A DNA stretch of 64,000 nt from Spirosoma terrae (GCF_010435915.1 NZ_JAAFZH010000005.1:124001-188000); one strand, 5' to 3'; shown: positions 17,685-27,838, counted from the first letter of the stretch. The notes: generated by a model from the letters alone, not told the origin. Program-made: numbers and translations.

Positions 17685-18812
17685 ATGAGAGTATTCATTG
17701 TACTAAGTATCCTAACAGCTCTTGTTACGGAGTCGGTTGCTCAGAATGCGACCATACGTATTACCAATCCGGGCGCTACGTCCTTAAAACAGACCGTAGT
17801 TGAAATTCCCTGGAAAACGGTTAAAGCCGCCTATGCGCAGGTCGATACGGCGATGCTTCAGGTGGTTCAGACAGAAACGGGCCAGGAAGTTGCTTATCAG
17901 TTAGAACATCGGGGTGAAAAAGAAATCAAAAACCTATTGGTTCAGGTCTCTATTGATCCCAAGCAGACCATTCGCCTGGCCTTACGTCGGGGAAAACCTG
18001 CTCCGGTAGAACCCAAAACCTACTGCCGCTACGTTCCTGAACGCTACGACGATTTTGCGTGGGAGAACGACCGGGTTGCTTTTCGCATTTATGGGGCTGC
18101 GCTAAACGGCCGTTCCGATAATGCGTACGGTTCTGATATCTGGGCGAAACGGACTGACGCATTGATCCTGAATAAATGGTATAAGCAAAACGATTACCAT
18201 AAAGATCATGGAGAAGGCCTGGATTATTACCATGTTGGGTTAACGCTTGGGGCTGGCGATATAGGCGTGTTTCTGAACGATTCCATCCAATACATTCATA
18301 ACTACAGGAACTGGAGCGTGCTGGATAATGGACCACTACGGTCAACATTTCGTGTTACGTACGATCCGTATATGTTTAATGGTATTACGGTCAAGGAAAC
18401 AAAGACGATTTCGTTGGATGCCGGTTCGCAACTGAGCAAAATACAGGTACACGTTGATCATGATGCCCCCCGGAATTTACCGATGGTGGTTGGTATTACG
18501 TTGCGTAAAGAACAAAGTCCACTGTTGCTGGATGAAAAAAATGGCGTGCTGGGCTATTGGGAACCAACGCATGGTAAAGATGGTACAATTGGGGTCGGCT
18601 GCGTTTTTCCTGCTAGCCCAGTGTCAATGCTACGTAAGTATGAACACGGATTGGCAAAACTGACTGTGAAATCACATGCCGATATGGTGTATTACAATGG
18701 GGGAGCCTGGGACAAAGCAGGCCTGATTACATCCAGCGAAGCCTGGTTTGACTATCTGCATGAATTTGCCAATCAGTTGAAAAAGCCCCTGATCATACAG
18801 GCTGGGAAATAA
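17685..18812 (+). CDS. Exported DUF4861 family protein
   Basis: Protein of 375 residues with a signal peptide (MRVFIVLSILTALVTESVAQ). The body matches the DUF4861 family of Bacteroidota: RYVPERYDDFAWENDRVAFRIYG, then SDIWAKRTDALILNKWY and EGLDYYHVGLTLGAGDIG, a beta-rich fold. Family members travel with uronate and pectin genes and are thought to act on polysaccharide or its products in the periplasm; the reaction is not established. Its start follows the kduI stop by a single base, so it is co-translated with it, and kduD follows after 49 bases. An enzymatic role on unsaturated uronides would supply the substrate for KduI; that is inference. Confidence 0.85.
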   Translation: MRVFIVLSILTALVTESVAQNATIRITNPGATSLKQTVVEIPWKTVKAAYAQVDTAMLQVVQTETGQEVAYQLEHRGEKEIKNLLVQVSIDPKQTIRLALRRGKPAPVEPKTYCRYVPERYDDFAWENDRVAFRIYGAALNGRSDNAYGSDIWAKRTDALILNKWYKQNDYHKDHGEGLDYYHVGLTLGAGDIGVFLNDSIQYIHNYRNWSVLDNGPLRSTFRVTYDPYMFNGITVKETKTISLDAGSQLSKIQVHVDHDAPRNLPMVVGITLRKEQSPLLLDEKNGVLGYWEPTHGKDGTIGVGCVFPASPVSMLRKYEHGLAKLTVKSHADMVYYNGGAWDKAGLITSSEAWFDYLHEFANQLKKPLIIQAGK

Positions 18813-18861
18813 AAGTGCGATTGGTTTGGTAAAAACCAACCTGACAATAACTAACATTTAC

Positions 18862-19635
18862 ATGACTTCTGTACTCAATTCTTTTTCGTTAGTTGGTAAA
18901 ACGGCGTTGGTAACGGGCTGCAAACGAGGTATTGGCAAAGCGATGGCCGAAGCACTGGCTGAGGCTGGTGCCGATATCATCGGAGTTTCGGCCAATCTTG
19001 AATTGTCGGGTAGCGCCGTTGCTGAATCAGTGGCGAAAGTGGGTCGTAAATTCTATGCGTATCAGGCTGATTTTGCAAAACGAGAAGCTATTCAGGCATT
19101 TATTGAGCAGGTAAAAAAAGATCATCCCGTTATCGATATTCTGGTTAATAATGCTGGTACTATTCTCCGCAAGCCTGCTGCCGAACACCCCGATGAGTAT
19201 TGGGATGAGGTGATTGCCATTAATCAGACTGCTCCGTTTATTTTGACTCGTGAATTTGGCAGAGACATGGTAGCAAGAGGTAGCGGTAACGTTATTTTCA
19301 CTGCCTCGTTGTTAACGTTTCAGGGAGGAATTAACGTACCAGGCTACGCTGCCAGTAAGGGTGCTATTGGCAGTTTAGTAAAAGCCTTTGCCAACGAATG
19401 GGCTTCGAAAGGTGTAAATGTGAACGCCATTGCGCCAGGTTATATTTCGACCGACAATACAGAAGCACTACGTAACGACCCGGTACGTAGTCAATCAATT
19501 CTGGCCCGGATTCCGGCGGCTCGATGGGGCGAACCCGAGGATTTCAAAGGCCCAGTTGTCTTTTTGGCCTCATCGGCTGCCAGCTACGTGCATGGCACTG
19601 TTTTAACGGTTGACGGTGGCTGGATGGGACGATAA
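18862..19635 (+). CDS. kduD: 2-deoxy-D-gluconate 3-dehydrogenase / 2-keto-3-deoxy-D-gluconate oxidoreductase (SDR)
   Basis: Protein of 257 residues; the ATG at 18862 is preferred over the upstream start at 18826 because it gives the normal SDR N-terminus (FSLVGKTALVTGCKRGIGKA). Classical short-chain dehydrogenase motifs are intact: TGxxxGIG nucleotide loop, NNAGTI, catalytic Ser in TASL, YAASKGA (Tyr/Lys), and INVPG and IAPGYI. In the pathway it reduces the KduI product to 2-keto-3-deoxygluconate with NADH. It ends the cluster transporter-kduI-DUF4861-kduD and is followed by a good terminator. The KduD assignment over another SDR rests on the neighbouring kduI. Confidence 0.9.
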   Translation: MTSVLNSFSLVGKTALVTGCKRGIGKAMAEALAEAGADIIGVSANLELSGSAVAESVAKVGRKFYAYQADFAKREAIQAFIEQVKKDHPVIDILVNNAGTILRKPAAEHPDEYWDEVIAINQTAPFILTREFGRDMVARGSGNVIFTASLLTFQGGINVPGYAASKGAIGSLVKAFANEWASKGVNVNAIAPGYISTDNTEALRNDPVRSQSILARIPAARWGEPEDFKGPVVFLASSAASYVHGTVLTVDGGWMGR

Positions 19636-19664
19636 ACACACTTTTTTAAGAACAATAACTGGAG

Positions 19665-19689
19665 AGCCTGGCAATTGCCGGGCTTTTTT
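19665..19689 (+). terminator. Rho-independent terminator after kduD
   Basis: AGCCTGGCAATTGCCGGGCT forms a nearly perfect stem, followed by a run of T (19684-19689). It lies 30 bases after the kduD stop and separates the uronate genes from the SusC/SusD pair. Confidence 0.85.
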
Positions 19690-20071
19690 GTAAGTAAATA
19701 GTACTATCTCAAACTACTAATCAAATCGAGTTAGGCTATCTCTATACGGAGTTTTGATGAATTTGTCGCTTAATAAATGGCTTTCTACATCGAAGTAAAC
19801 AATTTTGTTAATAGTTTATACCCACTATTTTCTTGTAAAAAATCTAATATAGAGACAAATTGATATATCTAAATTTATATAAAATATTGAAAATCAGCTG
19901 ATAGGAAAGGTAGTTAGTATAACTATTAAACAAGGCTTAAAAATTTCTTAAAAAATTTTAATTTCAGACGAGTAGTTCGGAGGCATTAAGTATTTCTTAC
20001 ACCGAAGGTTCAATCATTCATTGCTTACATTGTTCAAACCTAAACAGACCGTTAGTAACGGTTGGAACTTT
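19690..20071 (+). promoter_or_regulatory. Upstream region of the first susC gene
   Basis: About 380 AT-rich bases without a gene, expected to hold the promoter and regulator site of the SusC/SusD operon. No clear TAnnTTTG core with correct spacing could be fixed. The frame upstream of the ATG at 20072 starts only with TTG at 20021, so 20072 is taken as the start. Confidence 0.45.
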
Positions 20072-23000
20072 ATGCAAAAACTTTTACACCCACAAGCTTC
20101 GCTTGTGAGGACTGTGAGGCCCTCCTATGTATTAAGCCTCGTTTTTATGATGGGTAGTTCGCTATCGTTTGCGACTACAGCGCCCGCTCCGGGCATGCCG
20201 TCTATTAACCTGACCACTGCTGTTGCTGACAGAACAATAACAGGTCGGGTTACAGACGAAACGAATTCAGGGTTACCAGGGGTTAGTGTTATCGTAAAAG
20301 GAACACAGCGTGGTACGGTTACAGATTCTGATGGGCGTTACAAACTGGATGTTCCAAACAATGACGCTACGTTAGTTTTTTCGTTTGTGGGCTATTTGGC
20401 TCAGGAGGTTAAAGTTGGTGCGCAGTCATCTCTCGATGTATCGCTGAAAGCCGATAATAAGGTGCTGGATGAGATTGTTGTTATTGGTTACGGTACAGCC
20501 CGTAAGTCGGACTTAACGGGTGCCGTAAGTACCATTAAAACCGAGCAGTTGATGGAGCGGCCAGCTCCTTCGCTGAACCAGGCTCTTTCTGGTCGTATGC
20601 CGGGGGTTCAGGTAAATACTAACTCAGGTCGCCCGGGTGGACGTACTACGGTACGTATTCGTGGATTTAGCTCGATTAACTCATCGAACAACCCACTCTA
20701 CGTAGTGGATGGTGTAATGCTTCCACAAGGAACACAAAACCAGTTTAGCTCGGCTATCGATTACATCAACCCCAACGATATCGTCTCGATCGAGGTGTTA
20801 AAAGATGCTTCGTCGACCGCTATTTATGGTGCTCGTGGTGCTAACGGTGTTATTCTCGTAACAACCAAAAAAGGGAAAGCTGGCGAAGGTCAGGTTACGT
20901 ATAATGCCGACTTTAGCGTAAACACCATTGGACCAAACCGGCCCCAGGTGCTGAACGCTCGCGAATATCTGGCTGTTGAAGATCTTGCCTATAAGAACAT
21001 CGCAAAATATGACCCAGCTGGTTGGGGGTCTGGTAAATACACCTATCTGGATCCTATCGCCAGAAGAAGAGCGTATAGCGCCAAGTTTCCAGGTGTTTTC
21101 GATGCGAATCTGAACCCGCTGTATGATACCGATTGGTTCAAGGAGGCTACGCAAAACAAACTGTCTCAAAACCATCAGTTAGGATTCAGCGGTGGTAATG
21201 AACGCACGCAGTATTCACTTTCTTTAGGGTATCGGAATGATGAAGGTCTGATCAGAACATCGTATCTGAAACGCTATTCGACTCGCTTCACGATTGACGA
21301 TCAGGTGAAAAAATGGCTGAAAATTGGTGGTACGTTAAGCTACAACAACCAAAGCGAAAACCTTGTCGATATTAACGATGCGGTTGCCCGGCAGATGGTT
21401 GAAGACTTCCCCTTCTTACCCGTTAAGTATGCTGATGGTACGTATGCCAATAACCGCGACTATCCAAACGCCGAAGGAACCTTCAGTTCGGCTATTCGTT
21501 TGGATGATCGTCGTTTCATCCTGAACACGCAAACGACGCTGGGTAGCTTATATACGAACCTTAGCTTGGCGAAAGGGCTTGAAATGCGTACGGTGTTTGG
21601 GGTAAATATCCAGACCCAGGAAAATGATGAATATCAGACCCGCGTGCTGAACCCCGGAAGTTTGGGTAACGCAGCCGCTCGCTATCGGAAAGAAAGTTTC
21701 TGGTCGTTGGAGAACTACCTGACCTATAACAAACAGATCGGTACGGCTCACAACTTCACAGGACTGTTGGGTATATCGTGGCAGGAGACGAACATCTTTA
21801 ACATGAGTGCTACGGTTAACAACTTTGCGACTGACTACTTCGGTTATAATAACCTCGGAGCAGGGTCGGTTAACCCACAGGTTGGTTCAGGTGCTTCGCG
21901 GTTTGCCTTCAACTCGTACTTTGGTCGGATCAATTATAGCCTGCATGACAAATACCTGTTAACCGTAACGGGTCGTGCTGACGGATCGTCTAAGTTCGGT
22001 GCGAACCACAAATTTGCGTTCTTCCCATCGGCCGCTCTGGCTTGGCGTGTATCGGAAGAGCCGTTCCTGAAAACGAATCCGGTTATCTCGAACATGAAGC
22101 TACGTACCAGCTATGGTTTAACGGGTAACTCAGAAATTCCCCCTTATACGTCGCTGGCTCTGCTTAGCTCGAACTACTCGACCATCTATAACGATACGCG
22201 GATTGGTGGAACAGGTATCGACCGTTTGGCTAACCCCGATCTACGTTGGGAAAAAACGGCTCAGACCGACGTTGGTTTGGAAATCGGTTTGTTTAAAGGA
22301 CGTATCAATCTGGAAGCTGACTACTACTATCGCTTAACGACTGACATGCTTCTTGATGCACCTGTTCCTCGTACCAGTGGTTACGGAACCATTCGTCGGA
22401 ACGTTGGATCGATGCAAAACCAGGGCTTCGAATTTGGCTTGAATACCGTCAATATCGACCGTGGTGGTTTCACCTGGAACACAAGCTTCAACATTTCGCT
22501 GAACCGCAACAAAGTATTGTCTCTGGCTACACCATCTGATATCTTTAACGTGGGTGGTCCTAACTTTACGAACCCAACTAACGTAATCCGTGTCGGTGAG
22601 CCAGTAGGTTCGTTCTGGGGATTAACTCGTCTGGGCACCTGGAGTGAAGCTGAGCGTGAAGAAGCGGCTAAGTTTACCAGCTACCGGAACAACCTGACGA
22701 TTCTGCCTGGCGACATCAAATACCTTGATGTTAACGGCGATAAGGCCATTACGGATGCAGACCGTAGCATTATCGGTAACGGTAGCCCGAAAGGCTGGGG
22801 TGCTCTGACGAACACATTCCGTTACAAAAATCTGGACGCTACGCTCGAACTTCAGTTTATGTATGGTAACGACGTTATGCTGATGAACCTGCACCCAAGC
22901 GAAGACCGTCAGGCGATTGCTAACAGCTATAAATCAGTGTTAAACGCCTGGACGCCAACCAACCAGAACACGCCAATCGCCGAAATTCGGGAAACACGGG

Positions 23001-23302
23001 CTGGTTACGTAACAAACGTAGATAGCCACTGGATCAAAGATGGTTCGTTCCTCCGTGGACGTAACCTATTGGTAGGTTATACGATCCCGTCGGATGTAAC
23101 CAGCCGTCTAAAACTGAGCCGTCTGCGTTTCTACGCTACGGTGCAGAACTTCTTCCTGTTAGTGGATGATCCAATCATTGGAGATCCGGAGGTAACGCCA
23201 ACCAACCAGGGCGATGGCAACAGTGCTTTCTCGCAGGGTATGATCTGGCACAACTATCCGAAACCTACAACCTATATGCTGGGCTTACAGGTAGGATTCT
23301 AA
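20072..23302 (+). CDS. SusC-like TonB-dependent outer-membrane transporter
   Basis: Protein of 1076 residues. After the signal peptide (hydrophobic block near VLSLVFMMGSSLSFA) comes a carboxypeptidase-regulatory-like domain (TITGRVTDETNSGLPGVSVIVKG), then the SusC plug start (DEIVVIGYGTARKSDLTGAV), the plug (LNQALSGRMPGVQV, VRIRGFSSIN, LYVVDGVML) and a long barrel ending LGLQVGF. It imports oligosaccharides with its SusD partner 37 bases downstream. There is no STN domain, so FecR-type control is unlikely; the neighbouring hybrid regulator is a better candidate. The substrate could be uronate-containing or fructan; the position next to kduI/kduD favours the former but does not settle it. Confidence 0.95.
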   Translation: MQKLLHPQASLVRTVRPSYVLSLVFMMGSSLSFATTAPAPGMPSINLTTAVADRTITGRVTDETNSGLPGVSVIVKGTQRGTVTDSDGRYKLDVPNNDATLVFSFVGYLAQEVKVGAQSSLDVSLKADNKVLDEIVVIGYGTARKSDLTGAVSTIKTEQLMERPAPSLNQALSGRMPGVQVNTNSGRPGGRTTVRIRGFSSINSSNNPLYVVDGVMLPQGTQNQFSSAIDYINPNDIVSIEVLKDASSTAIYGARGANGVILVTTKKGKAGEGQVTYNADFSVNTIGPNRPQVLNAREYLAVEDLAYKNIAKYDPAGWGSGKYTYLDPIARRRAYSAKFPGVFDANLNPLYDTDWFKEATQNKLSQNHQLGFSGGNERTQYSLSLGYRNDEGLIRTSYLKRYSTRFTIDDQVKKWLKIGGTLSYNNQSENLVDINDAVARQMVEDFPFLPVKYADGTYANNRDYPNAEGTFSSAIRLDDRRFILNTQTTLGSLYTNLSLAKGLEMRTVFGVNIQTQENDEYQTRVLNPGSLGNAAARYRKESFWSLENYLTYNKQIGTAHNFTGLLGISWQETNIFNMSATVNNFATDYFGYNNLGAGSVNPQVGSGASRFAFNSYFGRINYSLHDKYLLTVTGRADGSSKFGANHKFAFFPSAALAWRVSEEPFLKTNPVISNMKLRTSYGLTGNSEIPPYTSLALLSSNYSTIYNDTRIGGTGIDRLANPDLRWEKTAQTDVGLEIGLFKGRINLEADYYYRLTTDMLLDAPVPRTSGYGTIRRNVGSMQNQGFEFGLNTVNIDRGGFTWNTSFNISLNRNKVLSLATPSDIFNVGGPNFTNPTNVIRVGEPVGSFWGLTRLGTWSEAEREEAAKFTSYRNNLTILPGDIKYLDVNGDKAITDADRSIIGNGSPKGWGALTNTFRYKNLDATLELQFMYGNDVMLMNLHPSEDRQAIANSYKSVLNAWTPTNQNTPIAEIRETRAGYVTNVDSHWIKDGSFLRGRNLLVGYTIPSDVTSRLKLSRLRFYATVQNFFLLVDDPIIGDPEVTPTNQGDGNSAFSQGMIWHNYPKPTTYMLGLQVGF

Positions 23303-23339
23303 ACCTTGAGCAATCATCTTAACTCGAACGACTTTAATC

Positions 23340-24902
23340 ATGCGATCTGCAGTAATAAAAACAATAACCAGAACACTGCTTTGCGGGGCCGTCATGGTAG
23401 GGCCCGTTGGCTGCTCTGAATTTCTGGAAGAAAAAGCACCTTCCAACCTGACTAGCGATAGTTTCTATACCATTCCCGACCATGCTGAAGCAGCACTGGC
23501 TTCTGTCTATGCCAGCTTGCGGTATATGGGGGATGGGGCTGGTATCTTCTCGTCCAACTGGCAGTTGCTGGAAGCGATGACAGGTACATCCACAACGGAG
23601 ACCGCTCAGAACTCGGATTTGAACAACCTCTATAGTATGTCACATGATGGTAACACTATTCATGTTGTCAACTACTGGAATGGGTTGTACCGGGTTATTG
23701 CTCAGGCGAATCAGGTACTGGACCGAGTACCTGCCATTACGCCAATGGATGAAGCTCAGAAGAAAAAGATTTTGGGTGAAACTCGATTCCTGCGCGCTAC
23801 GGCCTATTTTACGGCGGTGCGTTTGTGGGGCGATATCCCTTTAATTACTAAACCTCAGACGGCAACTTCTCAGGATTTTCAGCCAGCTCGGGTAAGTTCT
23901 GAGGAAATCTATAAGCTAATTGTAGAAGACCTGCAGGCTGCTGAAGCCGCTGGCCTGTCCTGGATGGATGTTAGTGGTCGGGTTAACCTGGCTGCTGTAA
24001 AAACGCAACTGGCTAAAGTGTATCTGACAATGGCCGGTGCTCCGTTGAACAAAGGAGCGTCGTACTATAAACTCGCGGCCGACAAAGCCTTTGAGGTTAT
24101 TACGTATGCCAATGCCAATCCATCGACAATTAATTTATTCAATACGTACGAAGAGGTTCATAGCGAAAGCACCAAAAACCGCGTTGAACACCTTTTTATG
24201 CTCCAGTATAACTCGCTTGTGGCCAGTAACCCAATGGATAACTTCTATGGTAACTTTAAGCCGATCAACTACAACGGGCCAACAGGAACTGGAAGTTCAG
24301 TGCCAACGCTGTCGTTCTATAACTCGTTCGAAAAAGGCGACCGCCGTACGAAAGATCAGGAAGGGTATTTTTACACTACCTACTTTACGAACGGTACAGG
24401 TGCTCGATTTGATTTAGGTGGTCCTTACGTGTTCAAACACTTTAACCGTACAGCTAACGGTACGTTCGGTGTTCCGGGAACTCGTCTGAACAACCTTAAT
24501 GTACCACAGATTCGTTACGCTGAAACGTTACTGTTGTATGCTGAAGCGCAAAATGAAGTAGGCGGACCTATCCAGGCGGCTTATGATGCATTGAAGCGTG
24601 TACGTGATCGGGCACAGTTAACAACGCCTGCATTAGGTACTTACAGCCAGGCTACATTCCGGGAGGCTGTATGGCGTGAACGTTGGTTTGAGTTGTGCTA
24701 CGAGCAGTTAACCTGGTTTGATATGGTTCGTCTGCGTAAAGTGTTCAACGAGAAAACGAATGGATTCGACAACTTCGTAGGCCACGTTAACCTGAGCACC
24801 AACAAAGCGCTGGAAGAAAAACATTTACTGTTACCACTACCAAGACAGGAAATGCTGAATAATCCGAATCTGAAACCACAGAATCCGGGCTATCCAAACT
24901 AA
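23340..24902 (+). CDS. SusD-like surface glycan-binding lipoprotein
   Basis: Protein of 520 residues. The signal peptide ends in a lipobox (GPVGCSEF), followed by the SusD start (FLEEKAPSNLTSDSFYT). Helical TPR-like parts (RFLRATAYFTAVRLWGDIPLIT) and the C-terminal RagB/SusD signature (RYAETLLLYAEAQNE, RERWFELCYEQLTWFDMVRLRK, LLPLPRQEM) are present. It caps the SusC barrel on the cell surface and captures oligosaccharide. It is the last gene of a two-gene operon closed by a long perfect hairpin. No glycoside hydrolase or lyase is attached to this pair inside the window. Confidence 0.95.
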   Translation: MRSAVIKTITRTLLCGAVMVGPVGCSEFLEEKAPSNLTSDSFYTIPDHAEAALASVYASLRYMGDGAGIFSSNWQLLEAMTGTSTTETAQNSDLNNLYSMSHDGNTIHVVNYWNGLYRVIAQANQVLDRVPAITPMDEAQKKKILGETRFLRATAYFTAVRLWGDIPLITKPQTATSQDFQPARVSSEEIYKLIVEDLQAAEAAGLSWMDVSGRVNLAAVKTQLAKVYLTMAGAPLNKGASYYKLAADKAFEVITYANANPSTINLFNTYEEVHSESTKNRVEHLFMLQYNSLVASNPMDNFYGNFKPINYNGPTGTGSSVPTLSFYNSFEKGDRRTKDQEGYFYTTYFTNGTGARFDLGGPYVFKHFNRTANGTFGVPGTRLNNLNVPQIRYAETLLLYAEAQNEVGGPIQAAYDALKRVRDRAQLTTPALGTYSQATFREAVWRERWFELCYEQLTWFDMVRLRKVFNEKTNGFDNFVGHVNLSTNKALEEKHLLLPLPRQEMLNNPNLKPQNPGYPN

Positions 24903-24919
24903 TCCAGTACAGGAAAATA

Positions 24920-24960
24920 CGCACAAAGGCTCGTTCCGGTTTGGAACGAGCCTTTGTGCG
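24920..24960. terminator. Perfect 18-bp inverted repeat after susD
   Basis: The arm CGCACAAAGGCTCGTTCC (24920-24937) is complementary to 24943-24960 across a 5-base loop. It lies 17 bases after the susD stop and about 80 bases before the regulator gene. There is no long T run, so it may be an RNA-stabilising hairpin as well as a terminator. Confidence 0.75.
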
Positions 24961-25039
24961 TATAAGGGATACCACTTGTTTTGTAAGAAAAAAAGGCATA
25001 CATTATCTTTGGTATGTACAAGAATACGGTATCTCATTA

Positions 25040-27838
25040 ATGAATCTTCTCACTCGCAAACTGCCGGTTTTTCTCTTATCTGTTTTTGGAAAGTGGCTAC
25101 GACCTACTGGCTGTCTGGCAGTAGGTCTGTGTGGCTTATTCCTGCTGATCAGTTGTGCGTCGGACAAAGAAGAAAAAACATTCCGTATTGGATTTTCGCA
25201 GCGGACAGAAGCCGATAGTTGGCGACGGACCATGCTGGACGATATGCGCCGGGAATTGTCCTTTAATCCAGAGATCGATTTCCTGGTTAAAAACGCAAAC
25301 GGGCAAAGTGAGAAGCAAAGTGAACAAATTCAGGAGTTGATTGATCAGGCGGTCGATCTTCTTATCGTGTCGCCTAACGCAGCCCTTCCTATTACCCCGA
25401 TCGTAGAGAAAGCCTATCAGCATCGGATACCGGTTGTAATTGTAGACAGACGTACGGCCTCCGACCAGTATACAGCTTATGTTGGAGCCGACAATGTAGA
25501 GGTTGGGCGTACTGCTGGTTTGTATGCGAGTTCCTTGTTAAACCGGGTCGGTTCAATTGTCGAAATAGGCGAGTCGCCGGGTTCATCAGCCGATATTGAC
25601 CGGCATCGGGGGTTTGTGGAAGCGATTAGTCGTTATCCAAACGTAAAGCTTCTGACCCGACTGGAAGGGGATTGGGATAAACAGTCTTTTTCGGAAAAGC
25701 TAACCCGGTTACTACGTACAGAGCCAGGCGTGCAACTTATTTTTGCTCAAAATGACCGGACGGCGCTTAAAGCGTATAAAGTTTGTCGACAGGCGGGACT
25801 TGAAGGAAAAGTTAAGATAATAGGCGTTGATGGGTTGCCCGGCAAGAATGAAGGTATTGATCTGGTAGAGCGTGGTATACTGAGTGCTACGGTCCTCTAC
25901 CCAACAGGTGGCAAAGAAGCGATTCGCACCGCCATAGCCATCTTGGAAAAGCGCCCATTCAAACGCGAAAATCGGTTGCCTATTACGCTCATCGATTCGT
26001 CGAACGTGCGGATCATGAAGTTGCAGAATCAGAAAATCAGTGAACAGCAGGCCGATATAGCAGCCCAGATACAGCAAATCGATACATTAACACAGACGTA
26101 TTCGTCTCAAAAGAATACGCTCTATTTAACCCTGGCCTGCCTCATTGGGGTTATTCTGCTGGCTGGCTGGGCTTTTTATTTGATTCGTGAAAAGCAGACG
26201 GCTTATCGAATTCTGGAAAAACAAAATCAGGAAATACTTGATCAGAAAGATAAAATCGAAGCAGTATCGCAGCAGGCCCGGCTGGCTACAGAAGAAAAAT
26301 TACGATTTTACTCCTACATATCGCACGAGTTCAATACGCCCTTAAGCCTGATTTTAACACCAACCGAAGACCTGCTCAGTAAAAAAACGATCAATCCACA
26401 CCAGCTCAAAAGTAGTCTCGCTCTAATTCAGAAAAATGCATATCGCCTGTTACGGTTGATTGATCAGATGCTGGATTTACGAAAAACAGACGCAGGCAAA
26501 CAACGTTTGTTTGCATCGGAGCAGGATTTGGTCGCTTTTGTGGGAGAAGTCGTAACAGATTTTAAACGCAAGGCAGAAAAGCAGCGGATTGATTTGCAGT
26601 TTTTGACCAGTCAGCCTTATCTGCCGGTTTGGTTTGATGGCGAAAAGCTGGACAAAGTACTGTTTAACCTGCTGTCGAATGCCTTCAAATACACACCTAA
26701 AGGCGGGCGGATTCATGTTCGGTTAGACGTAGTAGGAGCACAGGTGAAAATCCAGGTAGAGGATAACGGGGAGGGAATGACGCCGGAGGAACGGGAGCAT
26801 GCTTTTGATTTATTTTTTAGCGGCACCAAACCATTTAGTCTGGGAAAAGGGTTGGGACTGGCACTGTCGATGGAGTTTATTCAGCTCCATCAGGGCGATA
26901 TCAGCGTTCGGTCGGCAAAAGGTGAAGGGACAACATTTACTATTTTACTTCCTCTTGGCAATCAGCATCTGACGCCCGACGAAATGCCGATGCTTGCTAA
27001 CCCTACAGGGGCTACCCATCGCCCGATGATGGTGGTTGAGGTAGATGAGGACGTAACAGTCGAGCCATTGTCTGTTACGTCGCCACCGGCTGGAACTGTA
27101 CTGATCGTTGAAGATAACGATGAATTAAAAACGTTTCTGGCTGGGCAGCTTGGGAGTGAATTTGATGTGGTTACGGAAGAGTCGGGCGAAAAGGGTTGGG
27201 AGCGAGCCTTGGAGACAATTCCAGACATTATTGTCAGCGATGTGATGCTCCCAGGAATAGACGGCTTCCAACTGACGCAACGTATTAAATCGGATTTACG
27301 AACATCGCATATTCCAGTCATTCTGTTAACCGCAAAAGGTCAGATTGACAATCGGATCGAAGGAACGCGGGCGGGGGCCGATGCTTATCTGACCAAACCA
27401 TTTAACCTGACATTTCTGACTGAAACGCTTCGGACAACACTGGCTAACCGGGCTAAATGGCAACGACGTTACTCGTCCGATTTACTGCCGCAGTCAAGCA
27501 ATCGGCAGGAGAAGAAATTTTTAAATGAGCTAACAGCACTAATTGAGCAAAACCTGACAGATCCTGCCTTTGGCGTTGAAAAACTAAGCCGCGACATGGG
27601 GCTTTCCCGTGTTCAGTTATACCGAAAAGTACAGGCGTTACTCGATATGAACGTTATCGATTATCTGGCCGAAATCCGCCTGAAAAAAGCTAAGTACCTG
27701 TTGAAGGAGACGACCAAACCAATGGCTGAAATCGCCTACGAAACCGGTTTTAGCTCACCAGCCTACTTCACTACGTTCTTTAAACAGCACACGCAGAAAA
27801 CGCCATCGGAATACAGAAAATCGGCTCTTAGCACGTAG
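25040..27838 (+). CDS. Hybrid two-component regulator (HTCS) with periplasmic-binding-protein sensor
   Basis: Protein of 932 residues; the ATG at 25040 is preferred over the TTG at 24941, which lies inside the hairpin. Order of domains: N-terminal membrane anchor/lipobox-like end (LFLLISCAS); type I periplasmic sugar-binding domain, about 45-340 (FRIGFSQRTEADSW, DLLIVSPNAALPITP, VVIVDRRTAS, IGVDGLPGKNEGIDLV); membrane helix near 357-376; histidine kinase with HisKA His near 429 (SHEFNTPLSLI) and ATPase boxes (NLLSNAFKYTP, DNGEGM, GKGLGLAL); receiver about 685-800 (phospho-Asp in IIVSDVML); AraC-type DNA-binding end (LSRVQLYRKVQALL, IAYETGFSSPAYFTTFFKQ). A PBP-type sensor is the design of the fructose-sensing HTCS BT1754 of Bacteroides. 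The fructan locus lies 1.7 kb downstream. Confidence 0.93.
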   Translation: MNLLTRKLPVFLLSVFGKWLRPTGCLAVGLCGLFLLISCASDKEEKTFRIGFSQRTEADSWRRTMLDDMRRELSFNPEIDFLVKNANGQSEKQSEQIQELIDQAVDLLIVSPNAALPITPIVEKAYQHRIPVVIVDRRTASDQYTAYVGADNVEVGRTAGLYASSLLNRVGSIVEIGESPGSSADIDRHRGFVEAISRYPNVKLLTRLEGDWDKQSFSEKLTRLLRTEPGVQLIFAQNDRTALKAYKVCRQAGLEGKVKIIGVDGLPGKNEGIDLVERGILSATVLYPTGGKEAIRTAIAILEKRPFKRENRLPITLIDSSNVRIMKLQNQKISEQQADIAAQIQQIDTLTQTYSSQKNTLYLTLACLIGVILLAGWAFYLIREKQTAYRILEKQNQEILDQKDKIEAVSQQARLATEEKLRFYSYISHEFNTPLSLILTPTEDLLSKKTINPHQLKSSLALIQKNAYRLLRLIDQMLDLRKTDAGKQRLFASEQDLVAFVGEVVTDFKRKAEKQRIDLQFLTSQPYLPVWFDGEKLDKVLFNLLSNAFKYTPKGGRIHVRLDVVGAQVKIQVEDNGEGMTPEEREHAFDLFFSGTKPFSLGKGLGLALSMEFIQLHQGDISVRSAKGEGTTFTILLPLGNQHLTPDEMPMLANPTGATHRPMMVVEVDEDVTVEPLSVTSPPAGTVLIVEDNDELKTFLAGQLGSEFDVVTEESGEKGWERALETIPDIIVSDVMLPGIDGFQLTQRIKSDLRTSHIPVILLTAKGQIDNRIEGTRAGADAYLTKPFNLTFLTETLRTTLANRAKWQRRYSSDLLPQSSNRQEKKFLNELTALIEQNLTDPAFGVEKLSRDMGLSRVQLYRKVQALLDMNVIDYLAEIRLKKAKYLLKETTKPMAEIAYETGFSSPAYFTTFFKQHTQKTPSEYRKSALST

